DNA of 64,000 bases, taken from contig NW_003314317.1 of the NCBI RefSeq assembly GCF_000143415.4, positions 999,183-1,063,182 on the forward strand, read 5' to 3'. Position numbers and translations under genes: made by a program. Source of the stretch: Selaginella moellendorffii. Taxonomy: Eukaryota; Streptophyta; Lycopodiopsida; Selaginellales; Selaginellaceae. How positions within the stretch are numbered: the first letter of the stretch is position 1; the number at the start of each line of letters is the position of its first letter. The notes under the pieces were generated by a model. The model was not told the origin of the DNA, did no database searches, and worked only from the letters and a program-made list of their open reading frames with translations. Of this stretch, positions 1 to 13,600 are shown one piece after another.

Positions 1-974
1 AAAATTGATCTAAATGAATAACAATAGTTAGATGATAGAATATCCTAGAATATCCAAGCATATTCTAAGTATATCCACTACCATCCCAATCCCCCTACAG
101 GTTTGCTTAAGCAAACCAAAAAATTGAATTTTATTGTTATAAATTATAGTAATTTTATCATATAATAACTAGTAGAGAAACCAGAAAAACACATTTCAAT
201 TGGGTAAATTGAAATATAATTAAATACTTTGGGAATGAAATGTGCATGCAATAAAAAGTTTGATATCTCAATAGAACATAAGATCCATTTTGTATAGAGC
301 ATGGATTAAAAATATGTATTTTTCTTTAGGCATGTTGCCTTCATTGTACTCTACTATAGTTGTTTTATTTTCACTTAAAAATCATCTTTAAACAACTTTG
401 TAAATTTGTGAACTCAAAATAATCACAAATACTCTAAAAGTCTAATGACTGAATTTTGTAAATCTCTACAGTGCAATTTGGATTACATGAATTACATAAT
501 ATAATGGTCAAATTAAGTCACCACCCATAAATATATATTATATTAACATATTTTTTACAATGTATTTTAGTGAGGTCTTTAATTTTGTAAAGTCATCCTA
601 CCTTTGATTCCATAGGAACTATTCTATGCTAGAGTATATAATCTCTTGGAACATTATTTTATTGGTTTTGAAAGTTTTGATGATGTAGGATTTACTTTGA
701 GACAATACCTAAAAAAGATATTGTTTCTTGGAATGCATTACTCTTAGTTTACAATGGCTTTTTTTAGCATTTAATGAGACTTTAAGTATAATTTTTTTCT
801 TTCCTTTTGAGACAAATTATAATTGTTATGAGTTGTGTTTCTTTCTTCAAGTACCACTACTATCTTTAAGCCCATTATCCTAAAAGCTTTCTTTCTATTA
901 ATTATTCTAATTTTGGATCTTTCTATTAAAAAATTTCTAAGGGCCATACTGAAGGCTTCTAAAATGCTCTCATA

Positions 975-1085
975 AAGCTGATTGAATTTTGCAATTTACT
1001 TTGATACTTTCCTAGAGTTGATTGAATTTTGTAATTTAATTTGATGCTTTCCTAGAGCTAATTGAATTTTGTAATTTACTTTATT
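975..1085. repeat. AT-rich tandem repeat, three imperfect units
   Basis: A unit of about 40-47 bp built around TTGAATTTTG and TTTCCTAGAG is repeated three times with a few substitutions. It has no coding potential. Confidence 0.7.
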
Positions 1086-1097
1086 TCCACACTAACT

Positions 1098-1255
1098 TTG
1101 CCAATCCTTCCATTGTACTTTGCTTAAAGGTATATTATACTTTTTAAGTAGCCACTAATTATTGTGAATTGAACCTGTACCAATCCTTCCATTGTACCTT
1201 GGTCAAAGGTATATTATACTTTTTAAGTAGCCACTAATCAATGAAAATTAAACCC
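1098..1255. repeat. Tandem duplication of about 80 bp
   Basis: The block CCAATCCTTCCATTGTAC followed by a TATATTATAC...AAGTAGCCACTAAT core occurs twice in direct orientation with few differences. It is a local duplication inside decayed repeat DNA. Confidence 0.75.
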
Positions 1256-3214
1256 GTGCCATTTGCTCTAATATCACATATAACACACTTTATCTTTCTT
1301 CTCTTAAGCCACTGAAAAAAGAGCAATTACTTAATAAAAGAATCTTAGTAACTATTTTATTCTTATTTATCTCCCAAAGTTTCAAGAATCTATGGTGACA
1401 ATATATTCATCCCATAATCACATGCGCTACAATCCCTTAGCCATATTTTTTCCCTCTTACCCAACCAAAATAGAATATAGCGAGAAATATCCAAAAAGAA
1501 AAATTATACAATATGAGAAGGCATTAATTTCTTTTCCAACTTATGTGTAATTGTTTTCTAAGTGTTAGCATAGTTGGATGATGTAACAATAACATGAATT
1601 GATTTAATTAATCACTTGCTTATGGTGCCTTGCAAAATATCCACTAAATAAATTAAATTTCCTCATTTAGCAGTATTAATTTGTACAACCATAGCTTTCA
1701 ATCCTAATCCTTGACCTAGCACAATCCTTAACCACATAACCAAAAACTAAAATAGAAAATTAACACAAAATTTAAAAGATTTACTTTGAAATCCTTCCTA
1801 TTAAAGGAGTTTAATTCCAAAAATCAAGGAATGAATATTAAATTTTCTATCTAGTCAATTAAAATGTTTGAGAGAAGAAATAACTTATACCTTTACTCGA
1901 AGGTCAAACATAAATATGGAGTCATGAAATTTTAAACTTTTTATAAAGTTTGCTCATTCTTAATAGTAACTAACTTTCTCAACCAGATGTGGCCGCATAA
2001 CATAAGGCATTGGAGCATTAAGTATTAGTGATTTTAATTTAAGTTTTCTTTATAGATTTTTAAATTTGTTTTTGTTTTTACTTCCTTAAAAAAATAAAAA
2101 ATAAAGAGTTAGTGGAAATCCTTCTTTTGTATTTTTCTCTCAAGGTATATAAAAATGGTTTACAATTAGCAACTAGTTTTAAATACCAATAACCTTATCA
2201 TAGCATGGAAAGAGGCTGAAAAATTAATGAAATTCTTATTAACTCATTCATTAAAATATTTTCTCTTGATTCATGTCATAGCTCCATAAAATCCTTTCAA
2301 AAAGCACATAGTATAAATTTCTATAGGTGGAGGATGCCCAAATGTAGTAAACACCATTAAATCTTAAAGAACACTCAATGAATTATAAAGTGTGAAAGAG
2401 ATCATTTGAAATCATGCATTAGAAACATAAAGTCTAAAATTTTATTTCCATCATTGTAATTTTTGGTGTAGTGAGAAATTTTAAACTTTTTTAGTTCTCT
2501 CCTTTATCTTTCCTCTTCTATGTTCCTAAAATTTATGAAAATTTCAATAAATGTTGATCAAAGTATTATTTTAATTCATCATCCCTCATTAGATTATAAT
2601 TTATAGTTAACTTTCTTTTCTCTTCCTGAGGATAAAGTTTTTTACTCAATTTTCAAAAAGTCTAACTTCTTTGTTGAGAGCAAAAAATTCCTTTCTTAAA
2701 GCTATTCTAATTCCATCTTTATTAAAGATTATAAAATAAACCTTACTCTTTCAAGAGTCTTAATAAAGAACAAAAGTGAACTTTTAAATATTTATGGGGT
2801 GATAAAATTTGACTCTTGAGTTTGGTATATGAGTGGATACCATATAGGGATTAGAGTTTTATGTTTATAAAGAAGATACTAAAAACAATGATAGGTTGAG
2901 AGATATCTTCATAAAAAATGTAGATTATACATATAAGTAATAACAATTAGTGATTTTGGAATAAGCTTTTTTTATTACCGCGGCCTATTCAAAATCATAT
3001 ATTGATGTTTTGTTTCCAAAATCCTCACCACCTTGCACTTATTGTTATTCAAGCTTAGGGATATAGAGAATTTAACTTTAAAATTCTTTTAACTATTTTT
3101 AATATTTTTAAAAGGTATTGTGAAGTTGTAAGATACAAATTCTTAAGCCCCAAAGTGGAGCCAAAAATAGGCCATATAATAATGGTCAAAGTAGAAATTT
3201 AACAAGTGTAACAC

Positions 3215-4895
3215 TGTAAATGACTAATTTTTCCATTCTACTTTAGTCACTTAACTGCACCTCCGACCACTTGGAGGAGTCTTATTCACAACCTCCATAA
3301 GTCCCATTCAGAACTTGGGGCTTGCTAGCCCCGAGAATGGCATCCACGCCACTCAACCTTTGCACTTGGTCCAAGTGCTCCATGTGTCTGATCCCATGAC
3401 CGACACCCCAAGGTACTACCGACATACCAGCCCATTACGCTAGGCCATGCCCATTCACCTTGGTCACATCGGTGGTCCAACACCACCTGCATTACAATCC
3501 CGTCTCTCAAAGACTAAGTCATCCATCCATGAGTGGCTATCCCAAATCCACTCCATAGCATCCTCAGGATGCCTGCAGACATGGGGAATAGCCTTCCCCA
3601 ATGTCTCCTTTCCGGTCCCCACCAAGTCCCTTCCTGCCCATGGCCGTCTTCACCAACACTGCCACTGAATCAAGGCCCACAAGCCCGACCACTAAGTCTA
3701 ATTGTCCTCTAGGACTTCCTCACTGTGTGACTGTGTCTTTTGTCACCACACCAGAGGGCTACTCCTCTTCCTTTCCACAGTCTGGGACTTTGGGGCAACA
3801 TTTCAGAACACCATGGCCCTACGCAACCTATATGGGTACTCTCCTTGCCTTCTGCCTTTGGGTGCTCTAGCCATGGGCTTAGAGCGAGGTTCCGTTGAGC
3901 CACACCAGATATCCAAGTAAGTAGTGCCACCCACTCTTGGACTAGGAGCATCGGCCAGTCGATCTCCCGGAGGAACTAGAGCCGGCTCTTGAACACTTCA
4001 CCAAACTACCCCGCTTGTCGGTCCGTGTTCACTCTAGTCTTGGACTTCCCAGTGGGCAGCTCATCACCCAACTTTGGGTATAGCCTTCCTAGGCCAAACT
4101 GGCCTTTCCTGGCCAAACTGGCTCTATTGCAGTCCTCCCCCTTACTATACTTTTGGAACTCACCAAACCCCCCAGGGTCTGGAAGACGAACGCTTTGGGC
4201 TTTCACCCTCTCAGACTCGAACTTGAACTCAGACTCGGACTCGGACTCGGACTCGGACTCAGACTCGGGCTCAGACTCGGACTCAGGCTCGGTCTCTGCC
4301 TCGGCCTCGGTCTCGGTCTCGGTCCCGATCTCAGTCTTGGTCTCGGTCCTGGTCTCGGTCTCGGTCTCGGTCCTGGTCTAGGTCTAGACTTCGGACTCCA
4401 TCTCGGGTCCATCTCGGACTCCATCTCGGGTCCATCTTAGACTCCATCTCGGGTCCATTTCGGACTCCATCTCGGACTCCATCTCGGGTCCATCTCGGGT
4501 CCATCTCGGACTCCATCTCGGGTCCATCTCGGATCCACTTCAGACTCCACCTCGGACTCCATCTCGGGGTCCTTCTCGGACTCCACTTTGGACTCCACCT
4601 CGGACTCCATCTCGGGGTCCTTCTCGGACTCCACTTTGGACTCCAACTCAGGTCCATCTGGGACACTTCCACGTGTCATGTGTTGGTCCTTTTGGGTCCC
4701 TTTTTAGAGCCTCACTTATTGCTCACTTCGTGCTTGTTCTTCGAGCACTTTGTTGGGAGTTCCACTCCCGCTTTTGACTTTTCAAGTCAGAGCTTTTGGT
4801 CCAAATGTGTTACGCTCGTTTGGCTCTTGCTTCAGCCACTACCATGTAGCGCCCTTTCGGCTCCACTTTGGGGCCTAGGGATTTTGTGTCTCACA
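3215..4895 (-). repeat. 3' LTR of the outer element
   Basis: About 1.68 kb. It carries a hexamer array (CTCGGA variants, about 4206-4380) and then a 12/15-bp array (CATCTCGGACTC variants, about 4385-4660). The rest is rich in short dyads. It is more diverged than the inner LTRs, consistent with greater age. Open frames across it are by-products of the arrays. Confidence 0.85.
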
Positions 4896-7800
4896 ACTCC
4901 ACCACCTGTAGACGAAGTTTGATGTCCTCATTGAACGGTAAACCCTTTTATAAAGTAACACTTGCACGTGTTACCATTTCCATCCTTGGCACCTAGCCAA
5001 TATTTGTCTATGGTTTGACACCGAAGGCTCACCATGCCTTGTCCATCCTTTAAGGAGCATAGTCTTTCTAACTTAGAGACTCATTTGACCACTTATGGTG
5101 GTCCTCTCCTTTTATTGGTTGAGTTTTTGCTAAACATGTTAGAGACACCTTCTCTAACTCAATCCCACTACTCATTTTCGAGTAGTCTCAATTTCCACCG
5201 ATATAACCCTTGCACTTTGGAACTTTTTAACTCTGACTTCTCGAAGTCAATTTCCTAGGTGTCTCCGACACCTTGCATTGCACATATTGTGCAACTCCAC
5301 TTTCCCATCCTAGGAAGTTCTCATCATCCTCTTTTCGATTTCATGCCACCTTTGGCACTAAGTTCCAGTTATCATATTTTGTGCTAGGGCTGTCCACAGC
5401 CCTATCATTTGGCCACATTACCGCTCCCACCCTTGGAGCTTCCACTTCGCCAAATTTGAGCAATTGGGAATCCATCCTTGGGAACACATTGCCGTCCCCT
5501 CAATCCATTGGCACCCAACACCTTTCTGTTCTTGGCCTACCTTGCCATTTGGATTCTTTTCCATGATTCCCTGGGCTCTTTACTTAGCCACTAGACTTTT
5601 ACTCCTATCCTTGATTGTTGCACTTAGCAACATAGGATCACTACCTCCATTTTCAAGGTATTCTTTCGGTTCCATAGCAAAGACTCTCCTTTGCCAAGTC
5701 CGGAGGGTATTCACCCCTAGTATGTTTGTTTAGCATATTCTGCTATGGGCTTTATCCACGGCCCAAGTTATGACCCTTCCATGGGTCTCTTATAGAGACT
5801 ACTTTCCCCGGACTCACTATGCCATTGCATTGACATATCTCATTTCCCTTAGATGTCCTTCCCACTTGGTCACCTTGACTAAGCCACACCATCATTAATA
5901 GTTCCAATCAACACTTTGAACTTGGAACTTTATCCCTTAACCTCACAAGGACCTTGTCCTTGTTTTGGCCACAAGATCATATAGTGATCTAACTTTGGCA
6001 CCTTAACAAGTTTGCCAATAGGTACTAGGTCTTCTAGACCTTTAAGTTGTTGACCATGACCCCGGGGGCATCCCCCACACTTGGCGGTGCACCCAAGCCA
6101 GCCCATCTGGCCAAAGGTCCATAGCAACTGAGATTAGGTGTCCCCATCTCATTCACCACGTCCCTGGTGCCACTTGCACCAAAGTTTTCAAGTTAGATAT
6201 GCCAAGCTTTCACACTATCGTGCATCACGACTCCGAGGCATCCCTCGCTTGGCGGTGTGCCCAAACCAGTCTCCCCACTGAGAGTCCATGACCACCGAAA
6301 TATGAGTGTCCTCATATTCCAAACCATCACCACGCCCTAGTGAGTTGGGACTCGAACCCAAGCATTAGAGGGTCGGGACTTAAACCCAACCTTTGTATAT
6401 GCATCTACGAACGGCATTACATAGGATGCCTAGCGTGACTCCCCATGCCAGTGCACCATCATACACTTAAAGCACGTTACAGATCACAGCTTAGCAACCT
6501 AGTTCCTTCGCACTGCCAAGTCCTCTCACTTGACAAGTTTGTGATCATGCATAGACTCCTCCATGCTTGGCCCCATGGGCCACCCCTTTGAAGTTAGCAC
6601 CTTCAACTAGGGGGTTTATTCCCTTGACTTGCCAATCTCACTTAACAAGTCATACAGCCACTGTAACATAGTTCATGCATAAGTGTGAAAGTCTTTAACC
6701 ATCGACTTTCGTTCAAAGCCCTCTCTTTAAACACTCGGGAACTACTTCCTCAACTTTGATAGCTTCGCCTCATGGCAAGCTTCAAGACCACGCTTCTGCT
6801 ACGCCACTTTAATTTCGCACGTTCTATGAAAGATTTACACTTGGCTGACTAGGTAGGGGAACTTTCAAGGAACTCTATTCCTTAGCTTGCTAAGGTCTCT
6901 CCTTTCGCAAGCTTTCCAATTACCATATAGTCTAACATGGACAATCCCATGCTTTAGACTCTTCATGGCATCCTAGTCGCTAGTAACAACATACTTAAGC
7001 ACCCACTTGATTCTCCACTCCCAACTTGCATAACCACCTTTGGTCATGCTTGTCAATTTTTATGGTTTGGTTCTATCCCTTTATTACTTGCCTTTTAACC
7101 TCATACATTTCCTTCAGTTATTCTCTTCCAAATTAGGAAGATAGCTTTGCACTTTCTACCATGCTTTGGCAAGTATTCATAGGGATGAACCTACCCGACA
7201 ACCTAGGGAGTGGTTCCTCAATCTGGGTTTGCTCAACTTATAATCCCACCCACTGGGATTACCGTTGTTACTTATGGGCCTTTCTATGCCCATTATTAGC
7301 CTTACCAAAATCCCTTTTTGACTTTGTCCAATTCGAGTAGAGAGATTTCTCCCATCTCTGTAACCTTGGACGTTTGGATGCACATTCTATCCATTATTCG
7401 CTAGGGACTTTATCCCTTGGGCCTTATCTATTGCCCTTAGCAACACTAAACACCACCTTTTAGTGTTCTAGAGTGTTTGGGTGTCCCAATGATGGCCTCC
7501 TTGACAATGAGCATTTCCTTTTACAACATTGACTTACTATATCGCAACACAAGCAACTTATCCCTGATAAGGGTATATTTAACTTCTTTATGCCATTAAG
7601 AAGTCTTGAATAGCTACATTCTACCCGTTTAACCAATTACCTGCACCTCTTGCTTAGTTGCCTCATAGTTGTCAAGTCCTCCAACTCATTGCTGGTGCTT
7701 GCACACCTCCATCATTATCCGGGTCACCACACTCTACCACATGCCTTCTAGCTTAGGCTATGCCATTCCCATTTCCATTGGGATTCCCTTGGCAAGAGGT

Positions 7801-8455
7801 TCTCATGAACCCATCAACATAATCCCAAGGTATCACACCTTGGCCCATTTGGTGTCCCCACACCATCGGCTCCATGAGTCTGCCTTTATGACACTTTGCA
7901 CTTGTGTCTAGATCTTTGCCAAGACCAACCTAGTCGTTTCTCATGCCAACTATCTGTTAGCACTACACTATAGTGTTCGCACACAACTCTACACCAAAGT
8001 TGCTTCTTCTGGGAACACCTTTCCCACGACTTTAGTATGGCACATTCTGCCACCCATGAGATACCCACCGTTCTCATACTTGGATCTCATGATCCTCCCC
8101 ATCCTTCGTGGGGCACAACACACCTTAGTCCAAATGCTTCTATCAGTCCTTTAGGACCATTCCTTGACTCCACTTAAATCATTTAGCCTTTTGGACTTTT
8201 CCTAATCCCCCGACCTATAAGGTTTTATTTTTGAGGTGCTAGCTCATTGGAATACAACTTCTTGTATTCATGTCCTACTCACCAGGACCACCATCATGAG
8301 TGTTATTCCAACACTCGATTTTGTTCTCTGGGGGCAACCCTTTGCCTCTTAGAACTATTTGTCCATGTGATAAGAATACAAACTCATCCTCTAAGTACAC
8401 CCCCAACTCCTTGGGTTTATTAGAGGTAGCCCCGGCTACCATTTCAAGGACTTGT
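4896..8455 (-). mobile_element. Internal domain of the outer element, left part
   Basis: Non-coding on both strands. It consists largely of short hairpins with 5-8 bp stems and 3-9 nt loops, for example GAATACAA (8250-8257) with TTGTATTC (8262-8269) and AACACTA (7442-7448) with TAGTGTT (7461-7467). It aligns along its length with 10644-14300 of the inner element. It is broken at 8455 by the TRIM-like insertion and resumes at 16821. Confidence 0.8.
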
Positions 8456-8949
8456 TGTAAGCTCCTGAATTTGGACTTCCCGGGAGGTCACCCAGCCTAG
8501 TACTATTTAAACCCAAGGACGCTTAACCCCAAATATCCCAAGACCCTTAACCGATTGGAAAAGGGGGTGCACTCTTGTTCATGGGCCCTTTCCCTCTATA
8601 TTTGAACCCCATGGACCGTCTCTTGAGTCGTTCCCTTTGGTTGCTTACAATCCACCACGCTTCCCTACAAGTTCATGCCCTTGTGAACGGAAGCTGAGAG
8701 CCAGAGCTCTCCCGAGAGCCTCGCTCTCTTGACACCCTACCCCTTGGGTCGAGCCCAGCGGGAGCAAACTGGACCAGCTAGATATCAATCAACATGTGGT
8801 GTGATTCCCCTAATCCAACCAACAGAGTCGGACTTGAGACCCCTCTGATACCAAATGTAAGCTTCTAAATTTGGACTTCCCGGGAGGTCACCCAGCCTAG
8901 TACTATTCAAACCCAAGGACGCTTAACCCCAAATATCCCTACTATACTT

Positions 8950-10643
8950 TGTAAGCGACTAAATTTTCCATTCTACTTTAGTCACTTAACCACACCTCTG
9001 ACCACTTGGAGGAGTCTCATTCACAACCTCCATAAGTCCAATCCAGGACTTGGGACTTGCTAGCCCCGAGAATGGCATCCATGCCACTCAACATTTGCAC
9101 TTGGTCCAAGTGCTCCACGTGTCCGATCCCATGACCGACACTCAAAGGTACCACCGACATAGCAGCCCGTTACGCTAAGGCCATGCCCAATCACCTTTGC
9201 CACACTAGTAGTCCACTACCACTTGCATCACAGTCTTGGCTCTCCAAGACTAGGCAAACCATCCGTGAGTGGTCATCTCAGATCCACTCCTTAGCATCCT
9301 TAGGATGCCCACCGACAAGGGGAATAGCCTTCCCCAATATCCCTCTGTCAGTCCCCACTAAGTCCTTTTCTGCCCCTGGCCGTATTTGCCAACACTGCCA
9401 CTGGATTGAGACCCACAGGCCCGACCACTAAGTCCCACGGTCCTCTGGGACTTCCTCACCCCACGACTGTGTCCTTGGTCACTACCCCAGAGGACTGCGC
9501 CTCTTACTCTCCACAGTCTGGGCCTTTGGGACAACATTTCGGAACACCGTGGCCTTACGCAAGCCACCTGGGTACTCTCCTCGCCTTTCGTCTTTAGGTG
9601 CTCTAGCCATGGGCTTAGAGCGAGGTTCCGTTGAGCCACAACAGGTATCCAAGTAGGTAGTGCCACCCACACTTGGACTGGGAGCATCGGCCAGTCGATC
9701 TCCCGGGGGAACTAGAGCCGGCTCTTGAACACTTCACCAAGCTACCCCACTTGTCGGTTTGTGTTCACTCTAGTCTTGGACTTCCCAGTGGGCAGCTCCT
9801 CACCCAACACTGGGTCCGGCCTTCCTGGGCCAAACTGGCCTTTCCTGGCCAAACTGGCTCCACTGCAGTCCTCCCCCTACTATACTTTTGGAGCTCACCA
9901 AACCCCCCAGGGTCTGGGAGACGAACGCTTTGGGCTTTCACCCTCTCAGGCTCCGGACTCGGACTCGGACTCGGACTCGGACTCGGACTCGGACTCGGAC
10001 TCGGACTCGGACTCGGACTCGGGCTCGGGCTCGGTCTCGGCCTCGGCCTCGGTCTCGGTCTCGGTCCCGATCTCGGTCTCGGTCTCGATCTCGGTCTCGG
10101 TCCCGGTCTCGGTCTCGGTCTCGACTTCGGACTCCATCTCGGACTCCATCTCGGACTCCATCTCGGACTCCATCTCGGACTCCATCTCGGGTCCATCTCG
10201 GACTCCACCTCGGACTCCATCTCGGGTCCCTCTCGGGTCCACCTCGGACTCCATCTCGGACTCCATCTCGGGTCCATCTCGGACTCCATCTCGGACTCCA
10301 TTTCGGGTCCATCTCAGGTCCACCTCGGACTCCACTTCGGACTCCTTCTCGGACTCCATCTCGGGTCCATCTCGGACTCCACTTCGGACTCCAACTCGGG
10401 TCCATCTCGGACACTCCCACGTGTCATGTGTTGGCCCTTTTGGGTCCCTTTTTGGAGCCTCACCTTTTGCTCGCTTCGTGCTCGTTCCTCGAGCACTTCG
10501 TTGGGAGTTCCACTCCCGCTCTTGACTTTTCAAGTCGGAGCTTTTGGTCCAAACGTGTTACGCTCGTTTGGCTCTCGCTTCGGCCACTACCATGTGGCGC
10601 CCTTCCGGCTCCACTTTGGGGCCTAGGGATTTTGTGTCTCACA
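8950..10643 (-). repeat. 3' LTR of the inner element
   Basis: 1694 bp. Contains about 11 perfect GGACTC hexamers (9955-10020), a degenerate hexamer run to about 10130 and a 12/15-bp array to about 10410. It is 66 bp longer than its partner, which array copy number explains fully. Confidence 0.9.
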
Positions 10644-13600
10644 ACTCCACCACCCATAGACGAAGTTCGATGTCCTCATCGAACGGTGAACCATTTTATA
10701 AAGTAACACCCGCATGTGTTACCATTTCCATCCTTGGCGCGTAGCCAATATTTGTCAATGGTGTGACATTGAAGGCTCACCATGCCTTCTCCACATTCGT
10801 CAATGGTTGGACATTGAAGGCTCACCATGCCTTTTGCATATCCTCTAAGGAGGGTAGTCTCTCCAACTTAGAGACTGATTGGACCACATATAGTGGTTCT
10901 CTCCTTTTATTGGTTTAGTTCTCGCTAAACCTCTTAGAGACCCTTCTCTAAGTTAATCCCACTACTCCTTCTCGAGTAGTCTCAATTTCCATCGATATAA
11001 CCTTTGCACTTTGGAACTTTGAATTTTGACTTCTTGGAGTCAATTTCCTAGGTGTCTCCGACACCTTGCCTTGCACCTTTTGTGCAACTCCACTTCCCAT
11101 CCTAGGAAGTTCTCTACTCGAGGGCACCATCATTCTCTCTTCTATTTCGTGCCAAAGTTCCAGTTATCATACTTTGTGCTAGGGCTGTTCATGGCCCTAT
11201 CATTTGGCTACCTTACCGCTCCCTCCCTTGGAGCTTCCCCTTTTGCCAAATCGGAGCATTTCGGAATCCCTCCTTGGAAACACACTTCCTTTCCCGCAAC
11301 TTGTTAACGTCCAACACATTAGTGTTCCTCGCCTAACTTTGTCACTTGGATTCCTTCCAAGGGATTCCACGGCCCTATCTTGGCCACTCATCTTTTGCTC
11401 CTATCCGTTGATTGTTGCACCAAGCAATATCGAATCTCTACCTCCCTCCTTGAGGTATTGTTTCGGTTCCATAGCAAAGACTCTTCTTTGCCAAGTCCGG
11501 AGGATGTTCACCCCTAGTACGTCTCTTTAGCATCTTCTGCTATGGGCTCTATCCACGGCCCAACTTCGTGACCCTCCCATGGGTCTTTTATAGAGACTAC
11601 TTTCCTCGGACTCACTATGCCATCGCACGGACATAGTTTATTTCCCTTAGGTGCTCTTCCCACTTGGTCATCACGACCAAGCCACACCACCTTAAACAGT
11701 TCAATTTCAACATTTTGAACCAGGAACTTCATTCCTTAGCCAACCAAGGACCTTGTCCTTATCTGGCCATAAGATCACCTAGTGATTTCACCTTGGCACC
11801 TTAACAGAGTTGCCAAGAGGTACTTGGTCTTCTAGACCTCCAAGTTGTTGACTATAACCCCGGGGGCATCCCCCACACTTGGCGGTGCACCCAAGCTAGC
11901 CCTTACGGCCAAGGGTTCATAGCAACTGAGATTAGGTGTCCCCATCTCACTCACCACGACCTTGGTGCCACTTGCACCAAAGTGTTCAAGTTAGATATGC
12001 TGAGCTTTCACACTAAGCAATCTAACCGTGCATCACGACTCCGAGGCATCCCTCGCTTGGCGGTGTGCCCAAACCAGTCTCCCCACTGAGAGTCCATGAC
12101 CACCGAAATATGAGTGTCCCCATATTCCAAACCATCACCACGCCCTAGTGATTTGGGACTCGAACCCAAGCACTAGAGGGTCGGGACTCGAACCCAACCT
12201 CCGTATATGCATCTACGGACGGCATCACATAAGATGCCTGGCGTGACTCCCCACGCCGGTGCACCAACCTATATTAAAGCGCGCTATAGATCACAGCTTA
12301 GGAACCTAGTTCCTCCCCACTGCCAAGTCCTCTCACTTGACAAGCCTGTGATCATGCATGGACTCCTCCATGATTGGCCCCATGGCCCACCCTTTTTGAA
12401 GTTATCACCTTCAACTAGGGTATTTGTTCCCCCTGACTTGCCAACCTCACTTGGCAAGTCCTCCGACCACTGTAACATGGTTCCTGCATAAGCGTGAAAG
12501 TCCTTGGTCATCGACTTTCGTTCAAAGCCCTCTCTTTGAACACTCGGGAACTACTTCCCTATCCTTGACAGCCTTGCCTCATGGCAAGCTTCAAGACCAC
12601 GCTTCTGCTGCGCCACTCTGATTTCGCGCGTTCTATGAACCATTTACACTTGGCCTTTCTAGGTACTAAGCTACCTAGAATCGTTTTTGGGAACCTTGAA
12701 GGAACTCTGTCCCTTAGCTTGCTAAGGCCTCCCCTTTTTGCAAGCTTTATAGTTGCCATATAGTCTAACATGGACAATTCCATATTTTAGACTCTCCATG
12801 GCATCACGATTGCTAGCGGCAACACCCTCGAGCCCCCCACTTGATTCTCCACTCCCAGCTGGCATAACCAACCTTGGTTATGCCCTTCGATTCCTGTGGT
12901 TCGGTTATATCCCCTTACTTCTTGCTTTTGGCTTCACACCTTTCCTTCGGTCATTCTCCTCCAGACCAGGAGGATAGCTTTGCACTTTCTATCATGCCTT
13001 AGCAAGTATCCTTAGGGATGAACCTACCCAATAGCCCATGGAGTGGTTCCTTAATCCAGGTATGCTCACCCTATAATCCCACACACCGGGATTACGTTGT
13101 TGCTTACGAGCCTTTGCATGCCCATCACTAGCCTTGCCAAAATTTCATTTTTGGCTTTGTCCAATTCGGGTAGACAGTCCTCTCCTGTCTCCGCAACCTT
13201 GGACATTTGGATAGCACCTTCTATCCCTCATTCGCTAGGGACTTAGTCCCTTGGGCCTTATCCATTGCCCTTGCGACATCAAACACCACCTCCTGGTGTT
13301 CTAGAGTGTTCGGGTGTCCCAATGATGGCTTCCTTGCCAATGAGTATTTCCTTTTATGACATTGACTTACTATATCGCAACACAAGCAACTTATCCCCCG
13401 TAAGGGTATATCTAACTTCCTTATGCTATTAAGAAGTTTTGGGTAGCTACCTTCTACCCGTTTAACCAGTTATTTTGCACCTCTTGCTTAGTTGCCTCAT
13501 AGTTGTCAAGTCCTACAACTCATTGCTTGGTGCTTTCACACCTCCATCATTATCCGGGTCACTACACTCCAACTGCATGCTCTGCAGCTTAGGCTATGCC

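Larger units (their letters stand above)
1..3214. other. AT-rich decayed repeat DNA, no gene
   Basis: Very AT-rich with no open frame worth calling on either strand. A piece at about 1268-1375 resembles sequence at 19552-19640 and, inverted, at 44930-45010, so at least part of it is an old LTR-retrotransposon relic. It ends at the AACAC target duplication of the outer LTR element. Confidence 0.7.

Noticed and set aside
1-3214. Horizontal transfer or organelle insert suggested by the AT-rich composition
   Set aside because: The composition fits transition-eroded repeats like those at 18917-22150, and a shared retroelement fragment is present.
9673-10626. Long frames of SDSDSD, LGLGLG, RTRTRT and DRDRDR across the LTR arrays (also at 4153-4672, 15466-16451 and 18041-18793)
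   Set aside because: A hexamer or 12/15-bp repeat keeps all six frames open. The frames overlap on both strands and differ between LTR copies, so they are by-products of the minisatellite.
12150-12200. Possible tRNA genes or SINE from two B-box-like stretches (also about 6350-6400)
   Set aside because: No A box at proper spacing and no cloverleaf. They lie inside the LTR-element interior and are conserved with it.
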